Assembly (NCBI GenBank): GCA_945876155.1
Contig: CAMCMW010000015.1
Location: 1 to 12,323 of the forward strand
Reading direction: 5' to 3'
From: an uncultured Ruminococcus sp.
GTDB taxonomy: Bacteria > Bacillota > Clostridia > Oscillospirales > Ruminococcaceae
Length of the DNA stretch: 12,323 nt
A program made the translations under genes and the position numbers. Positions 7,698 to 12,323 of the stretch are shown piece after piece; the first letter of the stretch is position 1, and every line of letters begins with the position of its first letter. The notes under the pieces are model-generated. The model did not search any database. It was not told the DNA's origin and worked only from the letters and a program-made list of their open reading frames with translations.

Positions 7698-7731
7698 ATT
7701 ATATCACAAAATCGAAGATTTTTGATATAAT
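7698..7731 (-). promoter_or_regulatory. AT-rich leader hairpin of glmS
   Basis: Bases 7698-7713 pair with 7717-7731: 9 + 6 bp with one bulged base and a GAA (UUC in RNA) loop. In the minus-strand transcript it is followed by a run of A, not U, so it is not an ordinary terminator for glmS. The minus-strand reading also contains TGATATAAT (7733-7700 region), which could act as an extended -10 box. Confidence 0.45.
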
Positions 7732-7732
7732 C

Positions 7733-7779
7733 GCCCGATATGCAGGGAGCAAATCTCTGATTTGCGTATCTGCAAGGGC
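7733..7779 (-). promoter_or_regulatory. Three-tier hairpin in the glmS leader
   Basis: The stems are GCCC/GGGC (7733-7736/7776-7779), TGCAG/CTGCA (7741-7745/7770-7774) and GCAAATC/GATTTGC (7749-7755/7759-7765), with a 3-nt loop and small internal loops. The inner stem has the same 7-mers as the hairpin beside the glmS start codon, so the two could exchange partners. No glmS ribozyme core was recognised here or elsewhere in 7610-7850. A regulatory role is inferred. Confidence 0.5.
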
Positions 7780-7789
7780 TTTAAAATAA

Positions 7790-7819
7790 ATATAATAAAT
7801 GCTGCGCATTTTATTATAT
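7790..7819. repeat. AT-rich imperfect palindrome over the glmS promoter
   Basis: Bases 7790-7802 pair with 7806-7819 (13-14 bases, one unpaired A) around a TGC centre. It overlaps the predicted -10 box and start site of glmS. It may be an operator or simply a byproduct of TATAAT-like sequence on both strands. Confidence 0.4.
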
Positions 7820-7841
7820 CATACAATCGCTTAAAATGCAA
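7813..7841 (-). promoter_or_regulatory. Putative glmS promoter
   Basis: On the minus strand TTGCAT (7841-7836), a 17-bp spacer and an extended TGA-TATAAT -10 (TATAAT at 7818-7813) predict a start near 7806 and a leader of about 197 nt. The -10 lies within an imperfect palindrome (7790-7819). The -35 matches only the TTG of the consensus, so confidence is moderate. The remaining gap from 7842 to 7955 shows nothing I can assign. Confidence 0.45.
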
Positions 7842-7955
7842 CAGATTTAGTTTCTGGTATGTGGAAGATATGTGAAAAACTGCTAAAAGATTATTGAGTG
7901 AAAGCCATAAACAGGCTGTACTGACCGTTTTCAAAGCTAAAGAGAGAAAAGAAAA

Positions 7956-7990
7956 AGGCTGCCCCACCGTATGAAACAGTGTAACAGCCT
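7956..7990 (-). terminator. Terminator of the rubredoxin gene
   Basis: AGGCTG/CAGCCT (7956-7961/7985-7990) closes a hairpin with a long interior that can form a further short CAC/GTG pair. On the minus strand it is followed by TTTTTCTTTTC. It lies 10 bp after the rubredoxin stop and should separate that transcript from glmS. Confidence 0.75.
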
Positions 7991-7999
7991 GGAATTTTA

Positions 8000-8161
8000 T
8001 CAGTCAACCGGACTGAACATATCCTTTCCTACTCCGCATACCGGGCAAACCCAGTCGTCCGGAATGTCCTCAAAAGCTGTGCCGGGAGCGATACCTGAAT
8101 CCGGGTCGCCAACCTCCGGGTCGTAAATATATCCGCATGGATCACACTGATATTTCTGCAT
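8000..8161 (-). CDS. Rubredoxin
   Basis: A 53-residue iron-only electron carrier of the cytoplasm. The reading frame begins [19 protein letters not shown] and ends [15 protein letters not shown]. The four cysteines that bind Fe are at 6, 9, 39 and 42 in two CxxC-G knuckles, with the usual aromatic residues (Tyr4, Tyr11, Tyr13, Phe30, Trp37, Phe49). Length and spacing are typical of clostridial rubredoxins, which pass electrons to peroxide- or superoxide-reducing enzymes or other oxidoreductases in anaerobes; no partner is adjacent. The ATG at 8161 has AAGGAG (8177-8172) 10 nt upstream. It is a single-gene transcript with a strong promoter (8218-8246) and its own terminator, divergent from purB. 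Confidence 0.96.
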   Translation of the reverse strand: MQKYQCDPCGYIYDPEVGDPDSGIAPGTAFEDIPDDWVCPVCGVGKDMFSPVD

Positions 8162-8186
8162 AATTAAATCTCTCCTTATAATTATT

Positions 8187-8201
8187 TCCGGATTGTCCGG
8201 A
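8187..8201 (-). promoter_or_regulatory. Small hairpin in the rubredoxin leader
   Basis: TCCGG/CCGGA arms of 5 bp surround a 5-nt loop, about 10 nt upstream of the SD and close to the predicted 5' end of the mRNA. It may stabilise the transcript; this is inference. Confidence 0.3.
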
Positions 8202-8217
8202 TAAATTTTATACTCTT

Positions 8218-8246
8218 ATGATATCACTGTATTATGTTTATGTCAA
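8218..8246 (-). promoter_or_regulatory. Rubredoxin promoter
   Basis: On the minus strand there is a perfect TTGACA (8246-8241), a 17-bp spacer and TATCAT (8223-8218) preceded by TGA, giving an extended -10. The predicted start is near 8211, about 50 nt before the ATG. Confidence 0.75.
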
Positions 8247-8294
8247 GACAAAACAGATATTACAAAATAAATATAAAAAATACTTCATATAAAA

Positions 8295-8324
8295 TTGACA
8301 TTTCATGCTTGAATATGCTATAAT
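8295..8324 (+). promoter_or_regulatory. purB promoter
   Basis: TTGACA (8295-8300) and TATAAT (8319-8324) are both perfect, with an 18-bp spacer and an extended TGC before the -10. The predicted start is near 8331, leaving a leader of about 75 nt. No purine riboswitch is recognisable in so short a leader. Confidence 0.8.
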
Positions 8325-8405
8325 AAATTGCGTACGACTTATTATTTATTAACCTGTACATATTAATAACGGTAACAGATTCTTACAAAAAGGAGTTAAA
8401 CTTTT

Positions 8406-9842
8406 ATGAGTAATACAAACAGCTATGAAAGTCCTTTCTGCACACGCTATGCCAGCGAGGAAATGCAGTATATCTTTTCAGCCGACAAGAAATTCTCTAC
8501 ATGGCGCAGACTCTGGGTCGCACTTGCAAGAGCTGAAATGAAACTTGGTCTTCCGGTCACACAGGAACAGGTGGACGAGCTTGAGGCAAACATTGACAAT
8601 ATCGACTACGAGTATGCCGAAAAAGAGGAAAGAATAGTCCGCCATGACGTTATGGCACACGTTCACACCTACGGCAAGGCTTGTCCTAAAGCGGACGGCA
8701 TTATCCATCTTGGCGCAACATCGTGCTATGTGGGTGACAATACCGACGTTATTATTATGCGTGACGCACTTAAAGTTATCCGCAGAAAGCTTATAAATGT
8801 TATTGCCAATCTTTCTGATTTTGCAATGAAGTACAAGGATATGCCCTGTCTTGCCTATACTCACCTCCAGCCGGCACAGCTTACAACAGTGGGCAAGAGA
8901 GCAACTCTCTGGACTAACGAACTGCTTATGGACTTAACTGAAATCGAACGCAGAATCTCAGACCTGAAACTGCTGGGTTCAAAGGGTACTACCGGTACAC
9001 AGGCGTCATTTATGGAGCTTTTCGAGGGCGATACAGACAAGATAAAGCAGCTTGAAAAGATGATTGCTGAGGAAATGGGATTTGACAGCGTTGTACCGGT
9101 TTCCGGTCAGACCTATTCAAGAAAGGTTGACAGCTTTGTGGTAAATTCCCTTGCAGGTATTGCACAGTCATGCAGCAAGTTCTCAAACGATATGAGAATA
9201 CTCCAGTCCTTCAAGGAAATGGAAGAACCTTTTGAAAAGACTCAGATTGGTTCTTCAGCTATGGCATACAAGAGAAATCCTATGAGAAGCGAGAGAATCA
9301 CTTCCCTTTCAAGATACCTTATGATAGACTGCCTCAATCCGGCATTCACAGCAGGTACACAGTGGTTTGAGAGAACTCTTGACGACTCCGCTAACAAGAG
9401 AATTTCCGTTGCCGAGGCATTCCTTGCAGCAGACGCAATACTGAATATTATGATAAACGTTACAAGCGGTATGGTGGTTTATCCTAAGATTGTACGCAGA
9501 AGAGTTATGGCTGAACTGCCTTTCATGGCTACTGAAAACATTATGATGAACGCAGTCAAAAAGGGCGGAAACAGACAGGAACTGCACGAAAAGATAAGAC
9601 AGTACTCAATGGAGGCTGGCAAAAAGGTCAAGGAAGAAGGTCTGGACAACGACCTGTGCGACAGAATCCTTGCTGACCCTATGTTCATGATTACAAAGGA
9701 AGAAATGGACGATATCATGAAACCTGAAAACTTCACTGGAAGAAGCGCTCAGCAGGTTGAGGAATTTGTCAGTGAATGTGTAAAGCCGATACTTGACGCA
9801 AACAAGGATATTCTCAACGAGACTTATGAGATGAAAAACTAA
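8406..9842 (+). CDS. purB: Adenylosuccinate lyase
   Basis: Cleaves SAICAR to AICAR and adenylosuccinate to AMP, each with release of fumarate, in purine synthesis. It belongs to the fumarase/aspartase superfamily and acts as a cytosolic homotetramer. At 478 residues it is of the longer type that resembles animal ADSL. Visible motifs are RHDVMAH (79-85), the HLGATS block (101-106), THLQPAQ with the catalytic His153 (152-158), TGTQASF (196-202) and the signature loop GSSAMAYKRNP (282-292) with the catalytic Ser at 283/284. The common Pro of SSAMP is Ala287, which still fits the wider GSxxMxxKxNP signature. ATG 8406 has AAGGAG (8390-8395) 10 nt upstream. It is transcribed alone from a strong promoter and is not in a pur operon here. 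No strong terminator is visible after it. Confidence 0.97.
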   Translation: MSNTNSYESPFCTRYASEEMQYIFSADKKFSTWRRLWVALARAEMKLGLPVTQEQVDELEANIDNIDYEYAEKEERIVRHDVMAHVHTYGKACPKADGIIHLGATSCYVGDNTDVIIMRDALKVIRRKLINVIANLSDFAMKYKDMPCLAYTHLQPAQLTTVGKRATLWTNELLMDLTEIERRISDLKLLGSKGTTGTQASFMELFEGDTDKIKQLEKMIAEEMGFDSVVPVSGQTYSRKVDSFVVNSLAGIAQSCSKFSNDMRILQSFKEMEEPFEKTQIGSSAMAYKRNPMRSERITSLSRYLMIDCLNPAFTAGTQWFERTLDDSANKRISVAEAFLAADAILNIMINVTSGMVVYPKIVRRRVMAELPFMATENIMMNAVKKGGNRQELHEKIRQYSMEAGKKVKEEGLDNDLCDRILADPMFMITKEEMDDIMKPENFTGRSAQQVEEFVSECVKPILDANKDILNETYEMKN

Positions 9843-9894
9843 AAGGCTGCCGAATCTATACAACAATAATTATACGGTATTGCCCCGATATGAC

Positions 9895-9932
9895 CATATT
9901 TGTGAAAAACCAATGAAAAAACAGCAAATATG
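9895..9932. repeat. 8-bp inverted repeat upstream of the secD promoter
   Basis: CATATTTG (9895-9902) and CAAATATG (9925-9932) are perfect inverted arms around 22 bases, ending 10 bp before the secD -35 box. It could be a regulator site or a poor purB terminator. No U tract follows. Confidence 0.3.
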
Positions 9933-9942
9933 CAAAAATCAC

Positions 9943-9971
9943 TTGACATGATGATTAAATAATCATATAAT
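9943..9971 (+). promoter_or_regulatory. Consensus secDF promoter with palindromic spacer
   Basis: TTGACA (9943-9948), a spacer of exactly 17 bp and TATAAT (9966-9971) make a full consensus sigma-A promoter. The predicted start is near 9978. The spacer carries a 16-bp palindrome ATGATTA-AA-TAATCAT (9951-9966), which overlaps the first base of the -10 and is a plausible repressor site. Confidence 0.8.
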
Positions 9972-9983
9972 TATAAGTAACTG

Positions 9984-10009
9984 CCGGTATAAAAAGGTTT
10001 TTATGCCGG
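9984..10009 (+). promoter_or_regulatory. 5' stem-loop of the secDF mRNA
   Basis: CCGGTATAAAAA (9984-9995) pairs with TTTTTATGCCGG (9998-10009) through 12 pairs including one G-U. The inner A-U pairs would open to make a loop. It would lie within the first few nucleotides of the predicted transcript and 13 nt ahead of the SD. Confidence 0.5.
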
Positions 10010-10034
10010 ATAAAAAAACATAGGAGGTTTGAAC

Positions 10035-11438
10035 GTGAAATACGCAAAGAAACCGGTATTCTTCATTGTCTTTGCACTGATTCTCGCTTTTGCCGCATCT
10101 GTTATTTTCGGATTTTCAACACAGTACGGCGATATTGAAACAGTACGCATAAAAGGCGTTGAGGATATCCGTCTGGGAATAGATATTCAGGGCGGTGTTG
10201 ACGTTACGTTTGTTCCGGCAGACGGCGCTGATGCTACTGACGAACAGCTTGATTCCGCTCTTGAAGTTGTAAAGCTCAGACTTGCTTCGCTGAACATCAA
10301 TGACAGCGAGGTTTATGAAGATTCTGAAAACGACAGAATCATTGTAAGATTCCCATGGCAGGCAGGAGAGGAAAACTTCGACCCTGAGGCTGCTGTAAAG
10401 GAACTTGGCGAAACTGCTATGCTGACTTTCAGAGTCGGCACAGACACCAATGAGGACGGCTCTCCGGCAGGAGATATTGTACTCCAGGGTAAGGACATCA
10501 AAAAAGCAGAACCCCTCAGGCAGGCTGAGGAGGACGGTACATACAGCTACGTTGTATCACTGGAACTTTCAGATACAGCCGCTGATACATTCTCTGCCGT
10601 AACTTCCACAATGGCTGGAACAGGCGAGGCTATTTCAATCTGGATGGATAACGAAATGGTTTCAGCTCCGACTGTCAACGAGGCTATCACAGACGGCAAG
10701 GCTGTTATTTCAGGTGATTTTGACGCTGACAGTGCAAAGAGCCTTGCTGACAAGATTAATTCAGGTGCGCTTCCTTTCAAGCTTGAAACTGCAAGCTTCA
10801 AGACAATTTCACCTACACTGGGTACAGGCGCTCTGAAAGCTATGATTATAAGCGGTCTTATCGCTTTTGCGTTTATCGCAATCTATATGACAATTCTTTA
10901 CAGAGTTACAGGCGTTGTTGCCGCTATCTCCATTATCGGACAGGTTTCTGTAACACTTGCCTGCATTTCAGGCTGGTTCGGTTTCATGTCAAGCTCAACT
11001 CTTACAATTCCTGGTATTGCCGGTATCATACTGACAGTCGGAATGGGTGTTGACGCAAACATCATCACAGGCGAGCGTATCAGAGAGGAACTCCGCTCCG
11101 GCAAGAGCCTTGATTCTGCGCTGAAATCCGGTTACAAGAGAGCGTTCTCCTCAATCTTCGACGGAAACCTCACAAGCCTTATCGTTGCTATTATCCTTAT
11201 GGGTGCTTTCGGTACTCCTGACAGCCTGCTGGCTGGTGCATTCAACAAGGTTCTCAGCCTGTTCGGAATCGGCGCTACAACTGAAGGTGTTATCTACTCA
11301 TTCGGTTTCACACTTATGATTGGTACACTTATGAACTTTGTAATGGGCGTGGGTGCATCAAGACTGATGGTTTACTCACTTTCAAGATTCAAAATCTTCA
11401 GAAACAAGAAGCTTTACGGAGGTGAGAGCAATGAATAA
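10035..11438 (+). CDS. secD: Protein translocase subunit SecD (start corrected)
   Basis: Membrane subunit that works with SecF and SecYEG and uses the proton gradient to help preproteins finish crossing the membrane. 467 residues from GTG 10035, which has GGAGG (10023-10027) 7 nt upstream. The longer TTG start at 10029 would sit 1 nt from the SD, so it is rejected. TM1 is at about 8-27. The extracellular P1 region begins with RLGIDIQGGVDV (46-57, the LGxDxxGG motif) and ends with SGALPFKL (243-250). Five helices follow (about 267-448). GMGVDANIITGERIREEL (336-353) is the conserved motif containing Asp340 of the proton path. The loop before the last helix (about 391-418) looks longer than the short link usual here. 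It overlaps secF by 8 bp. Confidence 0.95.
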   Translation: MKYAKKPVFFIVFALILAFAASVIFGFSTQYGDIETVRIKGVEDIRLGIDIQGGVDVTFVPADGADATDEQLDSALEVVKLRLASLNINDSEVYEDSENDRIIVRFPWQAGEENFDPEAAVKELGETAMLTFRVGTDTNEDGSPAGDIVLQGKDIKKAEPLRQAEEDGTYSYVVSLELSDTAADTFSAVTSTMAGTGEAISIWMDNEMVSAPTVNEAITDGKAVISGDFDADSAKSLADKINSGALPFKLETASFKTISPTLGTGALKAMIISGLIAFAFIAIYMTILYRVTGVVAAISIIGQVSVTLACISGWFGFMSSSTLTIPGIAGIILTVGMGVDANIITGERIREELRSGKSLDSALKSGYKRAFSSIFDGNLTSLIVAIILMGAFGTPDSLLAGAFNKVLSLFGIGATTEGVIYSFGFTLMIGTLMNFVMGVGASRLMVYSLSRFKIFRNKKLYGGESNE

Positions 11439-12323
11439 TAATGTTTATGATTTTTCATCAAAGAAGAAAATCTGGTTTCTCATTCCTCTCGTACTGATTG
11501 TTGTTATTGCAGTATTTACGATTATCAGAGGCGTTGAAGTCGCAATTGAATTCAAGGGCGGTACAATTATCTCTTATGCTCACGAGGCAGAATGTGATGT
11601 GTTCTCCGTTCAGAATGATATTGAGGATCTTCTCCAGACTCCGGTTACAATCCAGGAGGGTGAAAGCCTTTCAGGAAATGCAGATACATTTTCCATTTCA
11701 TTCAGCTATGACCAGGGTCTTTCAGCTGAAAAGCAGAATTCACTGACAAGTCTTCTCCAGGAAAAATTCCCGGACGCAGGTATTGAACAGCTTGATTCAA
11801 ACGACGTAAACCCTACATCAGGACGTGAGTTCTTTATCAAGTGTATCATCGTTTCAATCCTTGCGGCACTGCTTATCATTCTTTACATTGCTTTCAGATT
11901 CAAGCAGATAAGCGGCTGGTCTGCCGGTGTGTGTGCCGTTATCGGACTTGTTCATAACTTAGTATTTGTTTTCGGTACATTTGTAATCTTAGGCTACGAA
12001 ATAAACGCAAACTTCATTGCGGTTATCCTTACAATTTTAGGTTACTCTGTAAACGATACTATCGTTGTTTACGACAGAATCAGAGAAAACAAGAAGATTA
12101 TGAAGAAAGCGTCAGTTGCTGAACTTGTAAATGTAAGTACCTCTCAGTCACTCAGACGTTCAATCAGAACTTCTGTCACAACAGTTTCAACAATGCTTAT
12201 TGTAACCATTGTTGCTTATATCTTCGGCGTAAGCTCAATTCTGAGTTTCTCAATTCCTATGATTATCGGTATGATTGCCGGTACATATTCAAGCTTGTTC
12301 GTTGCATCACAGCTCTGGGTATG
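11431..12323 (+). CDS. secF: Protein translocase subunit SecF, 3' end cut by window
   Basis: Partner of SecD in the proton-driven translocation booster. The frame runs from ATG 11431 (AGGAGG-like ACGGAGGTGAGAGCA, with GGAGG at 11418-11422 and 8 nt to the ATG) to the window end, giving 297 residues without a stop. That is close to the usual 300 or so, so only the C-terminal tail is missing. TM1 is at about 13-32, followed by VAIEFKGGTII (37-47, the SecF form of the DFxGG motif). A short extracellular domain runs to about 130. Five helices follow, including the family signature GYSVNDTIVVYDRIREN. RRSIRTSVTT, the conserved segment before the next helix, is also present. The start overlaps the secD stop by 8 bp, indicating coupled translation in one operon. 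Confidence 0.95.
   Translation, partial: MNNNVYDFSSKKKIWFLIPLVLIVVIAVFTIIRGVEVAIEFKGGTIISYAHEAECDVFSVQNDIEDLLQTPVTIQEGESLSGNADTFSISFSYDQGLSAEKQNSLTSLLQEKFPDAGIEQLDSNDVNPTSGREFFIKCIIVSILAALLIILYIAFRFKQISGWSAGVCAVIGLVHNLVFVFGTFVILGYEINANFIAVILTILGYSVNDTIVVYDRIRENKKIMKKASVAELVNVSTSQSLRRSIRTSVTTVSTMLIVTIVAYIFGVSSILSFSIPMIIGMIAGTYSSLFVASQLWV

Noticed and set aside
7610..7860. glmS ribozyme
   Set aside because: No recognisable cleavage-site or core sequence was found by eye; the structured elements present are different. A covariance search would be decisive.
7704..7967. 87-codon open frame on the minus strand between rubredoxin and glmS
   Set aside because: It spans the rubredoxin terminator, the glmS promoter and leader hairpins, has no good SD, and its composition looks like translated AT-rich non-coding DNA.
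8331..8405. Purine riboswitch before purB
   Set aside because: The leader of about 75 nt is AT-rich and shows no three-way junction or conserved purine aptamer loops.
8406..9842. Ala in place of Pro in the PurB signature loop as a possible loss of function
   Set aside because: All other catalytic motifs are intact and the wider superfamily signature tolerates this position, so the enzyme is taken as active.
11498..11746. 82-codon plus-strand frame
   Set aside because: It is an out-of-frame shadow of secF, whose true frame stays open from 11431 to the window end.

Overview
The window looks like chromosomal DNA from a Gram-positive gut clostridium, most likely a Ruminococcus-type Oscillospiraceae. 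This is an inference from several traits: purine-rich Shine-Dalgarno (SD) sites, AT-rich intergenic DNA with TTGACA/TATAAT promoters, the single-subunit glycyl-tRNA synthetase, paired DUF421/DUF4363 genes, BspA-type leucine-rich-repeat surface proteins and separate compact secD and secF genes. No phage, plasmid, CRISPR, transposase or defence gene is visible. Most of the window is ordinary chromosome.

Layout. 1-293 is non-coding and holds palindromic repeats plus the glyS terminator. glyS (minus, 294-1700) has its own short promoter and leader. 1701-2055 is a divergent intergenic region containing a 142-bp element bounded by 21-bp perfect inverted repeats. It is followed by a two-gene plus-strand operon for a DUF421 (YetF-like) membrane protein and a DUF4363 protein (2056-3107). 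A shared convergent terminator (3113-3141) separates this from a minus-strand operon. In transcription order that operon is glmS (7609-5789), a BspA-like LRR membrane protein (5757-4546) and a second one (4549-3149, 4-bp overlap). Upstream of glmS is an unusually structured leader of about 200 nt, and upstream of that a rubredoxin gene too short for ordinary ORF calling (8161-8000, minus). purB (8406-9842) is divergent from rubredoxin and has a good promoter. A consensus promoter then drives secD (10035-11438) and secF (11431 onward, cut by the window end).

How the genes relate. glyS, purB, glmS and secDF are housekeeping functions (translation, purine synthesis, amino-sugar supply for the cell wall, protein export). 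The two LRR proteins are predicted to be exported and anchored by a C-terminal membrane helix. Because they follow glmS with no visible terminator, they are probably co-expressed with the first step of wall amino-sugar synthesis.

Two coding starts differ from the longest-ORF choice. The first LRR gene should start at ATG 5757, and secD at GTG 10035; both have well-placed SD sequences. The most interesting signals are non-coding. The glmS SD is separated from its chemically fixed AUG by a 7-bp hairpin whose stem sequences recur in an upstream leader hairpin, so a switching fold is possible. The other notable signals are the 142-bp inverted-repeat element upstream of the DUF421 gene and a 16-bp palindrome filling the spacer of the secD promoter. 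No wholly new protein system could be supported.
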